DNA of 64,000 nucleotides from Achromobacter dolens (lineage in GTDB: Bacteria > Pseudomonadota > Gammaproteobacteria > Burkholderiales > Burkholderiaceae_B), in NCBI RefSeq assembly GCF_902859745.1, contig NZ_CADIJW010000031.1, forward strand, positions 1 through 64,000. The letters are read 5' to 3'. The position numbers and the translations under genes are program-made. A model generated the notes under the pieces. The model was not told the origin of the DNA. It searched no databases and saw only the letters and a list, made by a program, of their open reading frames with translations. How positions within the stretch are numbered: position 1 is the first letter of the stretch; the number at the start of each line of letters is the position of its first letter. Shown one piece after another: positions 18,701 to 25,117 of this stretch.

Positions 18701-19600
18701 AATCACATTGAACGCGCTGAGCGTCGCGGCCTCGCCAGACCAGCCGGTCTGCACCGCTACCAGGGTCCACCGCCCGCGTTGCGCGTCCCAGGCAAACAGC
18801 GGAGAGCCGCTGTCACCGGGCCCGCCGTATGAGGCCATTGGACCCTGCTTGGGCGAGTAGGTGGCGCCCGGCAGCGCCCTCAGGAACCAGTAGGAATCCT
18901 CGGGCGATCCCACCGTGCCGCCGGTCAGGTAGGCGTAGCCGCCCGCGATGCGTGTGCGCACGCCGGCCCGGTCCTGGACCCGCTGCACGCCGGAGCCGAC
19001 CCGGTAGAACACCGGGAAGCGGGACAGGTCAGTATAGGTTCCGGCGGCATCGCCGGCGTCGGTCATGGCGATGGGCGACACTTCGGTCACGACCTTGTTC
19101 AGGCGCGGGGAATGGAAGTCCTCCCAACGGTGGTTGTTGCGGTTGACCAGGGTATAGCGGGTATCACCGCGATAGCCAAAGGCCACGCCGGCGTAGCCGC
19201 CGTTGTGTTTGACGCTGACGACGTATTGCGGCGCCACCAGCGTTGCGATGCCCGAGGTGTCGGCCACGCTGAAATCGATCATGGGCGCGCGGTCCAGGAT
19301 CGCGTAGGGCGCTCCGGCCTTGTCATGCAGCGGGATGCCCTGCGCGCCGGGCCGGAACTCCCCTTTGTTCTCCGCGAAGTCGCGATAGGTCTGGTAAGGC
19401 AGATCCGTGCCGACCATGGCGGCCTGCAACGGCGCCGCTGCCAGCAGACCCGCCAGGATCGACAGCCCGTGGCAGATCGGCCGGAAGGTCAGGCGGGGCG
19501 CGCCATGGCGGCCCGGCTTGTTGCGTGGATCAGGTCTTGCCGGGCTGGCCGGGAGGGAGGGGAGGGCGTTGCGGCCAGGTGACAGAGATTTCCAGCCCAT
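15701..19600 (-). CDS. SPATE-like S6 serine protease autotransporter, copy 1
   Basis: 1299 residues. A long N-terminal segment (about 60 residues) ends in a signal peptide (PLQA|A). The S6 protease domain follows with VGTDLPYQTYRDFAENKG, catalytic His132 in SVKHN, Asp161 in DFHSPRLNK and Ser264 in GDSGSP; the His-Asp spacing of 29 equals that of EspP. A repetitive beta-helix passenger spans about residues 330-1000. At the junction the sequence EVNNLNRRMGDLR matches the SPATE self-cleavage motif (cut between the two Asn, here N1021/N1022), leaving a 278-residue barrel ending in Phe, against 277 in EspP. Start 19600 has only a weak GAAAG ribosome site. By family the passenger would be a secreted protease; substrate unknown. 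Closest to copy 3 (25118-28999). Confidence 0.9.
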   Translation of the reverse strand: MGWKSLSPGRNALPSLPASPARPDPRNKPGRHGAPRLTFRPICHGLSILAGLLAAAPLQAAMVGTDLPYQTYRDFAENKGEFRPGAQGIPLHDKAGAPYAILDRAPMIDFSVADTSGIATLVAPQYVVSVKHNGGYAGVAFGYRGDTRYTLVNRNNHRWEDFHSPRLNKVVTEVSPIAMTDAGDAAGTYTDLSRFPVFYRVGSGVQRVQDRAGVRTRIAGGYAYLTGGTVGSPEDSYWFLRALPGATYSPKQGPMASYGGPGDSGSPLFAWDAQRGRWTLVAVQTGWSGEAATLSAFNVIPVPDVMDVIDGKTDAPVVTQRPDDEIHWTYDRASGTGALSQAENAWTMHGRFGANQAAALDHGKDLAFRGGGIVTLESTVDQGAGALTFDGRYAVRPTDTQTWRGGGITVNAEAFVDWQVNGVEADSLHKLGAGTLKISASGINPGTLNIGDGTVILAQRADASDRVQAFAAVRIVSGRPTLVLADSRQIDPDNIQWGFRGGKLDINGNDLTFHRLNGADAGAVLTNSGSPATVNLAFDPPGGANATTLWHGHFTGNLDIANTATPQGRFAIDGGIDSTGAFIQQNGLLYLQGHPLVHAANTAAVADKLKSMGDDSLRTRPVSFAQPDWETRHFRMASLQLRNARLHLGRNAVLATDILADNSIVTLGSASVFIDLNDGTAINTAPAAGESRAGTDAGTSRFEGGVTLANHSTLHIAERFNGGIDSADSETHVSSPHAVLDRHSVFTRSLLNLREDARVTSHAGLASDGEVRVGARAILSMRAAAVPALPATTYSAESWRLNGPDASLEAEAGTRLAGNIVSDDAAHIRLGGGESVGPTAPRAAYLGDIAAPASDVTMQDLSWQVRSTSSAKSLRLDRADLALAGASDFRSLDVDVLTMDDSQVFMRTDGLSADRITVRQSLAGRNNALHVLLARSPASLTPSPTPLVTAPPGTRGDVFTLDTPTRELGFHRLTPQVAVVATDTATQWVLQGFALKRDEAALQGGTGLTDVGRQNFLTEVNNLNRRMGDLRHAQGNAGGWARLMNGSGSSARGGSTSRYTHLQLGADRKFAFAGADVYAGATMTFTDNRHNGRAFSGKTRSSGGGLYASALFDAGWYVDVIGKYVLNRNHYGMPAMGLAAQDYGGHSWYLGAEAGRRITLVDRAFVEPQVELVYGTVPGHRFDWQYHGANVSVRQGRFTPLIGRVGLAAGKSFEGTAWQLTSLAALSYQFDLRAPGATSLRDDLGQIHASHGKDGRMLMELGVNARIRGGTRLSLSMERSAFGRYNTDKAINANIRHAF

Positions 19601-19632
19601 GCGGCGCTTTCAACACGATAAGCGAAAGCGCC

Positions 19633-19672
19633 CATTGTCATGGATCAGGGTCCGAACCCAGGTCTGATAATG
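19633..19672 (-). promoter_or_regulatory. conserved 40-bp upstream module of autotransporter copy 1
   Basis: Read on the minus strand: CATTATC, 26 nt, GACAATG. The proximal end lies 33 nt before the start codon. The same two 7-mers with the same 26-nt spacer occur upstream of the other two autotransporters. CATTATC and GACAATG are near-inverse of each other (6 of 7). Likely promoter/operator; which sigma factor or regulator uses it is unknown. Confidence 0.6.
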
Positions 19673-19692
19673 GGATGCCGCAGGGCCCGCGC

Positions 19693-19722
19693 CCGACCGA
19701 CCGGCCGACCGGCCGACCGGCC
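19693..19722. repeat. short tandem repeat of CCGACCGG-type 8-mers
   Basis: About three and a half copies of an 8-bp unit (GGCCGACC) between the upstream module of autotransporter 1 and the stop codon of autotransporter 2. Being non-coding, copy-number change would not shift a frame. It is partly self-complementary and might act as a hairpin at the end of autotransporter 2. Confidence 0.5.
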
Positions 19723-19734
19723 AACCTTTCCGCC

Positions 19735-22700
19735 TCAAAACTGATAGCGCACGCCCACCTGGCCGCTGTAGTCGTGTTTCAGTTTGCCGGCAAAGCTGCT
19801 TTCCACCTGGCTATAGAAACGCCAGTTGGGCGACAGCCTGGCATTGAGCGATACATTGACCAGATAGCGGCTGTCGTCAGCCATCGGTGTGCGCAGCATA
19901 TCTCCTCGGACGCTGTTGTTCAGGACATCGACGCTGCCGCCGCGCCGCAGATTCTGAAGCCGGAACAGCCCGGCTGAAAGCGTCAGTCCGCGTTGTTCGT
20001 CCGACTGGAAATTCAGCCCGGCGGCGGCGCCGATCTTGGCATAGACCGGCGTGCTGGCATTGACCCGTACGTCGACGGTGCTCTTGTCGCCATGCAGCGT
20101 GTAGCCGCTCGTATAGCCCGTGACCACTTCCACTGACGGTTCAATGAAGGCGCGATCATTGAACAGGTTCATCCGCCATCCCGCTTGCACGCTGGCCAGC
20201 ACCGAATTCGAGTGCGCGCCATGCCCTTCGATGCGAAGATTGGCGGGCATGTGGTAGGTATGGTTGGTCCTCAGGTACTTGGCGATGAAGTCGACGAAGG
20301 GGCCGTCCTCGTTGATCAAGGCATAGTAGACACCGATGCCGCCGGTGGTGTGCTTTTCCGACAGGCCCGCATCGCCATGCCCCGAGCCTTGGGTATAGCT
20401 TCCCATGACGCCGTACAACTGCATGCCATCCTTGCGGTCCACGCCCAACTGCAGCGTATCGTGCTTCAGGCGCACTTGCTGATAATCGGCCTGTCCATGG
20501 CTGGTCTTGATCCATAGTCCGGCTGCTTCGTGCAATTGACGCACGTCGCCCAGGCGTTTGTTGAGCTGGTTGGTTTCCAGCACGAACGCGATCTTCGGCA
20601 GGCTGGCCAACGCGGCGGTGCGGTTGATTTGCTGGCGTACCGCGTTGATCTGGTTGACGATGTCGTCGTCCGCGGCGATGCCGGCTTGGCGCAAGCGGCC
20701 GATGATCTCGTCGCGCGACCGCAGGATGCCCAGTTCGGACAGCCTCAATGAATACGGCGTGAACAGCGACAGTCCCCCGGCGTGTGGCCTGTGGGTTTGG
20801 ACTGGCGGGTCAGCGGGTTTTTCGACTGGCGGTTCCGCCGGTTTTTCGGCGGGCGGGTCCGCGGGCTTTTCGACTGGCGGCTCCGCCGGTTTTTCGGCGG
20901 GCGGGTCAGCGGGCTTTTCGACTGGCGGCTCCGCCGGTTTTTCGGCGGGCGGGTCGACGGGCTTTTCGACCGGCGGCTCCGCCGGTTTTTCGGCAGAATC
21001 GCCCTCGTCAGGCGTGGCCGCATCAGGCGCGTCGTCGGGGGGCGGCGTCTGGTCGGGCGTGACGACCGGTTCGACCGTCCTGTACGTCAATTGCCATCTT
21101 TTCTCCGTGTCGGTGCTGACGATCTCAAGGTTGGGCACGTAGAGCGTGAGTCCCTGCGTGACGGGACCCGACTTGAAGTAGCTGTCCAACGTGGCCGCGG
21201 GCGCTGTCGCCAACAGCAAGACACCGCTGTCGTCGGCGGGGACCGGATCGTGCACGAGGAGAGTAAGGTCCAGTCGGTTGTCGTCGCCCTGCGCCAAGGA
21301 GGCGATATGGATACTGTCGCTTTCGTGGGTCTGCGGCCTGGCGGTCATGGCGAAGCGCACGCCGCTGGCAATCAGCGTGTCGACCCGCAGTGCATGCGGG
21401 GTCCATGCCGGTCCGGGTTGCGACAACTCCACCCTTTCCGCCGTCGGCAGGTGCAACAAGTCGAACTCGCGATTCTCCGTCAGCTTCCACGGCGCTTCGT
21501 CGCTCATGCTGATGAGCCACCATTGCCGTTGATCGGCCGCATGGCTGACCGCCAGGCCGCTGCGCCAGGGATCGCTTGACGCAGGGGTGTCGGAGGCATC
21601 GCTCTTGACGAAGTACTTTTCCGGCGCAAAGCGATCCGCGGGCGTGGCGGCGGGTGCGCTGAACACCAGGGTTTCCCTGGCTTGTGCCGGACCGCTGGCT
21701 TGCGCCTGGCCGGAATAGGCGGCCCGCAAGCGGTTGCCGCTGCCCTCGAGCAGCGCGGTGACGGTCATTTCGTCATGGGCGCCGCTATAGGGATCCACGC
21801 GAAAGACAAAGACACTGTCGGATGCGGCAAGCGTGTCGACCGTCAGGGCATGAGGCGGATTCGCGGGCGTGGCCTCGATCAGGCCCATGGCCAACGCCTT
21901 GGCGGAATTCGCCTGCGGCGGGAAATCGCGGTCGAGCAGGCGGCTGTCACCGAAACTCAGTAGCGCGTTGCTTGCCTGTAGCCGATTCAAGGCCGAGTCC
22001 CCGGTGATGAACCAGTGGCCGTCATCGTGGATCCGCATGCCCGCCTGGTTGGCGCTGACAGCGCCAGCGTAGACCGCGGCAGCGGTGGACTCGGACGTGA
22101 TGGCGGCATCGCCGCCGCCCAGGTTGATGCTGGCGTCGTCATCCGCGACGATGTCGCCAAACAGGCGGGTGCCCGCGCCGGCGTCGAGGGCGCCATGGGC
22201 GCCTTGCAATCGCCAAGCGGCGGCGCTGTAGGTGGTCCACGACGCGGCATCTTGCGGCGCTGCCTGCATTGACAGGAGTGCGTCCGAGCCAACCTGCACG
22301 TCGCCGTCGGAATGGAGGGCGGCGCGGCTCGTCAGCCTGGCGTCGTCGGCCAGCTCCAGCAAGGAGCGGGTGAACTCGCTGGGCTGCGTCAGCTCGGCCT
22401 GGGTCGAGGCCACGCGGATGGCGCTGTCGACGCTGTCGATGCCGCCAATGAACGAGTGGTTGATGCTGAGCGTGGATCCGTCCGTCAGGTGCACCCTGCC
22501 TTCGAAACGGCTTTGGTCAGCCGGGGCGAGCGCCTTCGACTTGCCCAGTACGGGCCGGGTCTGCACGCCGTTGCCGTCTTCGAGATCGATGTAGAGTTCG
22601 TCACTGCCCAAGGTCACGTTGGCGTTCTGCGCCAGGATGTTTGCGGCGAGCGTGGCATTTCTCCCAAGGTGCAGCCCCGCGTCCTTCAGGACGAGGGATT

Positions 22701-24654
22701 CCATCGTGAAATGCCGCGTTTCCCAGTCGTCCTGGTCGAAGGAGACGGGTTGGGTCAACAGTGAGTCGTCCCCCATCTTGCTGAGCTTGGCGACGATCGG
22801 CTTCTGGTTGACGGCATGGATGACGGGATGGCCCTGCAGGAAGAGTTGTCCATTGGTCTGGTGCAGGGCGCCGGCGATCCGGGTGCCGCCGTCGATCGCG
22901 AAATCGTTCTTCGTGCCCGCTTCGACGCGGTTCACCACGTTCAGATTGCCAGTGAAATGGCCGTGCCAGATATTGGCGATGGCAGCGGTGGCCGTTGCCT
23001 CGGTATCGGTTGCCGCGGTATCGGTTGCAACGGTATCCGTGCGATTGAAGTCAAGGTTGAGCGTCGCCTGCGCGCCGCGGTTCGTCAGGATCGCGCCCTT
23101 GTCGGCGCCGTTGAGACGGTGAGCGGTGATATCGTTGCCGTTGACATCGAGCTGGCCGCCGCGATAGCCCCAGTTGATGTTGTCGGGGTCGACCTGCCCG
23201 GCATCGCCAAGAACGACGGTCGGACGGCCGCTGGCGATATGGATTGCATCGAAGGCCTGGACCCGCCCTTCGGCATCGGCGCGTTGCGCCAGAATGACGG
23301 TGCCGTCGCCGACGCTCAGTTTCCCGGGATTCATCCCCACGCCATTGATCCGCAGCGTGCCGGTTCCGAGTTTGTGCAGGCTGTCGGCGGGCACGCCGTT
23401 GATGCCCCAATCGACGACGTGATTGTCGTTGACGAAAATGCCGGCGCCCATCCAGGTCTGGCTATCGACGGGCTTGACGGTGTAGTCGTCATCGAAGGTC
23501 AGCGAGCCGGCGCCCTGGTCCACCGAGTTCTGCAGGATCACGGTGCCACCGCCGCTGAAGATCAGGTCCTTGCCGTGGTCGAGCGCCGCCGTGATGGTGG
23601 CGCCATGCTTGCCATGCATCGCCCATGCATTGTCTGCCTGCGTCAGGCTGCCGGTGCCCTGGGCGGCGTCATAGGACCAGAGGATGTCGCCCAGGGTGGG
23701 TTGGGTGACGACGGGGGCATCGCGGTTCTTTGCCATGACGGCGTTGAACTCGTCGACGAGGATGACCACGAACGAATTGGCGGCTCCCTGGGGCTCGCTG
23801 TACGTTCTGGTGACAGCGACCAGCACCCATCTGTTCTCCTTGGCGTCCCAGGCGAATAGCGGGGAGCCGCTGTCTCCGGGGGCCCCGTATGACGCCATCG
23901 GGCCTTGAGCGGGGTTGTAGGTGTTGCCGGGGCTCGACACAATACTCCAATCGGAAATACTGGGCGAACCAATCGTCCCGCCGGTCCGATACTGGTAGGC
24001 GCCCTGGAGATTCGTCAGCGTGCCGTCCCGGTTCTTGACATACTGGTACCCCGTCCCTACCCGGTAGAACACCGGAAAGCGATTCTTGTTCTGGTAGGTG
24101 CCCTGCGCGGTGCCGGCGGCTGTCAGGGGCATCGGCGCCACTTCGGTCACGATCTTGACCAGCCGGGGACTATGGAAATCGCGTGCGTAATCGTCATTAT
24201 TGCGGTTTGCGAATCGATAGAGCGTATCGTCCGCATAACCGAAGTTGACGCTGCCGTAAGCGGTATTGTGCTTGACGCTGACGATGTACTGCGGCGATGC
24301 CAGCGTCGCGATGGCCTTGCGGTCGACGCCGCTGAAATCGATCATGGGCGCGCGATCCAGGACGGCATAAGGAACGCCGGTCTTGTCGTACAGGGTGATA
24401 TTTGTCGCCCCGGGCTGGAATGCGCCCTTGTTCTCGCTGAAATCGCGATAGGTCTGGTAGGGGAGATCGGTGCCGACGATGGATGCGTGAAGCGGGAGGG
24501 AGCCCAACATGCTGGCCAGGATCGACACGCCGCACAGCGCAAGCGCTTTTCGCTGGCGCCTTGAACGGCCGGTCTTTTTCACGCCGCGCCGAATCTCGGC
24601 GACCGGAACGACTTGTTGCCTGGCGTTTTTCTTCAGTGCGTAGATCTTGTTCAT
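19735..24654 (-). CDS. SPATE-like S6 serine protease autotransporter, copy 2, with extended signal peptide and Pro-rich linker
   Basis: 1639 residues, the largest of the three. The N-terminus MNKIYALK and the following 20 residues match the extended signal peptide region typical of SPATEs and other large autotransporters; the signal ends at SLPLHA|S (about residue 57). GGAAAG five bases before ATG 24654 supports the start. The S6 domain has His129 (SVKHN), Asp159 (RDFHSPRL) and Ser262 (GDSGSP). The passenger is longer than in copies 1 and 3 and carries an extra block at about residues 900-1200. An acidic/Pro-rich linker with four 16-residue repeats (about 1219-1282) precedes the barrel. The junction reads ETNQLNKRLGDVR rather than EVNNLNKRMGDLR. 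The barrel (about 276 residues, ending Tyr-Gln-Phe) has clearly diverged from those of the other copies. Confidence 0.9.
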   Translation of the reverse strand: MNKIYALKKNARQQVVPVAEIRRGVKKTGRSRRQRKALALCGVSILASMLGSLPLHASIVGTDLPYQTYRDFSENKGAFQPGATNITLYDKTGVPYAVLDRAPMIDFSGVDRKAIATLASPQYIVSVKHNTAYGSVNFGYADDTLYRFANRNNDDYARDFHSPRLVKIVTEVAPMPLTAAGTAQGTYQNKNRFPVFYRVGTGYQYVKNRDGTLTNLQGAYQYRTGGTIGSPSISDWSIVSSPGNTYNPAQGPMASYGAPGDSGSPLFAWDAKENRWVLVAVTRTYSEPQGAANSFVVILVDEFNAVMAKNRDAPVVTQPTLGDILWSYDAAQGTGSLTQADNAWAMHGKHGATITAALDHGKDLIFSGGGTVILQNSVDQGAGSLTFDDDYTVKPVDSQTWMGAGIFVNDNHVVDWGINGVPADSLHKLGTGTLRINGVGMNPGKLSVGDGTVILAQRADAEGRVQAFDAIHIASGRPTVVLGDAGQVDPDNINWGYRGGQLDVNGNDITAHRLNGADKGAILTNRGAQATLNLDFNRTDTVATDTAATDTEATATAAIANIWHGHFTGNLNVVNRVEAGTKNDFAIDGGTRIAGALHQTNGQLFLQGHPVIHAVNQKPIVAKLSKMGDDSLLTQPVSFDQDDWETRHFTMESLVLKDAGLHLGRNATLAANILAQNANVTLGSDELYIDLEDGNGVQTRPVLGKSKALAPADQSRFEGRVHLTDGSTLSINHSFIGGIDSVDSAIRVASTQAELTQPSEFTRSLLELADDARLTSRAALHSDGDVQVGSDALLSMQAAPQDAASWTTYSAAAWRLQGAHGALDAGAGTRLFGDIVADDDASINLGGGDAAITSESTAAAVYAGAVSANQAGMRIHDDGHWFITGDSALNRLQASNALLSFGDSRLLDRDFPPQANSAKALAMGLIEATPANPPHALTVDTLAASDSVFVFRVDPYSGAHDEMTVTALLEGSGNRLRAAYSGQAQASGPAQARETLVFSAPAATPADRFAPEKYFVKSDASDTPASSDPWRSGLAVSHAADQRQWWLISMSDEAPWKLTENREFDLLHLPTAERVELSQPGPAWTPHALRVDTLIASGVRFAMTARPQTHESDSIHIASLAQGDDNRLDLTLLVHDPVPADDSGVLLLATAPAATLDSYFKSGPVTQGLTLYVPNLEIVSTDTEKRWQLTYRTVEPVVTPDQTPPPDDAPDAATPDEGDSAEKPAEPPVEKPVDPPAEKPAEPPVEKPADPPAEKPAEPPVEKPADPPAEKPAEPPVEKPADPPVQTHRPHAGGLSLFTPYSLRLSELGILRSRDEIIGRLRQAGIAADDDIVNQINAVRQQINRTAALASLPKIAFVLETNQLNKRLGDVRQLHEAAGLWIKTSHGQADYQQVRLKHDTLQLGVDRKDGMQLYGVMGSYTQGSGHGDAGLSEKHTTGGIGVYYALINEDGPFVDFIAKYLRTNHTYHMPANLRIEGHGAHSNSVLASVQAGWRMNLFNDRAFIEPSVEVVTGYTSGYTLHGDKSTVDVRVNASTPVYAKIGAAAGLNFQSDEQRGLTLSAGLFRLQNLRRGGSVDVLNNSVRGDMLRTPMADDSRYLVNVSLNARLSPNWRFYSQVESSFAGKLKHDYSGQVGVRYQF
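20813..21000. repeat. 48-bp tandem repeat encoding Pro/Glu/Lys linker
   Basis: About four copies of a 48-bp unit with few mismatches inside autotransporter 2. Each encodes 16 residues of the type EKPAEPPVEKPADPPA. The unit is a multiple of three, so slippage or recombination would change linker length without breaking the frame. Similar Pro-rich tracts sit before barrels in other Bordetella-type autotransporters such as pertactin. Confidence 0.85.
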
Positions 24655-24984
24655 ACTGCTTTCCGGTTATTGCGCCTCTCCTGGGCGCGGACGCGAGGAA
24701 AAATGGGCGCACGCGCTCGCCCCGGCGCCGTTGAGCGTCGGGAGTGTTGAAGCGGATTGCGGAGGTTGGGGATGCGCGGGCGCCGGCAAGGGCGCAGACG
24801 TCAGCCCGGCTTGGCCGGCATCGCTCGGAGTTGCCCTTCGCGCGGGGGCGTCACGGGGCAGGGGCGTGGGCCGCCCGCATGGGACGGGGTGCGCCTACCC
24901 GGGGCGGGAGGTGCCGCGGCGGCGGCGAGTGGCGGGTGTGTCCAATCCATGGGACGCTGTCAATGAGGCTTGATGAAGAGTCCT
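24655..24984 (-). other. leader of autotransporter 2 with relict start and 49-codon upstream ORF
   Basis: Between the conserved module (24985-25024) and the true start (24654) lies a 330-bp very GC-rich stretch absent from copies 1 and 3. An ATG at 24950 sits in the position of the start codon of the other copies and begins MDWTHPPL, comparable with MDCKHKPP of copy 3, but the frame stops at 24801 after 49 codons. The small ORF may be a relict 5' end or a leader peptide. No other gene is seen. Confidence 0.5.
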
Positions 24985-25024
24985 CATTGTCGGGGAATAG
25001 CGTCCCACCGCGGGTCTGATAATG
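24985..25024 (-). promoter_or_regulatory. conserved 40-bp upstream module of autotransporter copy 2
   Basis: Minus-strand CATTATC, 26 nt, GACAATG, as in the other two copies. It lies 331 nt before the real start codon but only 35 nt before the relict ATG at 24950, matching the 33-nt distance in the other copies. Confidence 0.6.
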
Positions 25025-25070
25025 TGGCGCGCGAGTCCTATATTGTTGCTGCTCGCTTGTTCGGCCAGTC

Positions 25071-25091
25071 GCCCGCCCCAGGGGGCGGGGC
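25071..25091 (-). terminator. GC hairpin downstream of autotransporter copy 3
   Basis: CCCGCCCC and GGGGCGGG separated by two to three bases, 27 nt past the copy 3 stop. No T-run on the minus strand, so intrinsic termination is only possible, not shown. Confidence 0.3.
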
Positions 25092-25117
25092 GAGGAATGA
25101 TTTTGCATGCCCGCGTC

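Noticed and set aside
20813-21000. Regularly spaced repeats that could suggest a CRISPR array
   Set aside because: The repeats are directly adjacent 48-bp units with no unique spacers and are in frame within a coding region.
24851-25108. 85-codon minus-strand open frame between autotransporters 2 and 3
   Set aside because: It runs through the conserved module in a frame different from the relict start; composition is low-complexity and no ribosome site is seen.
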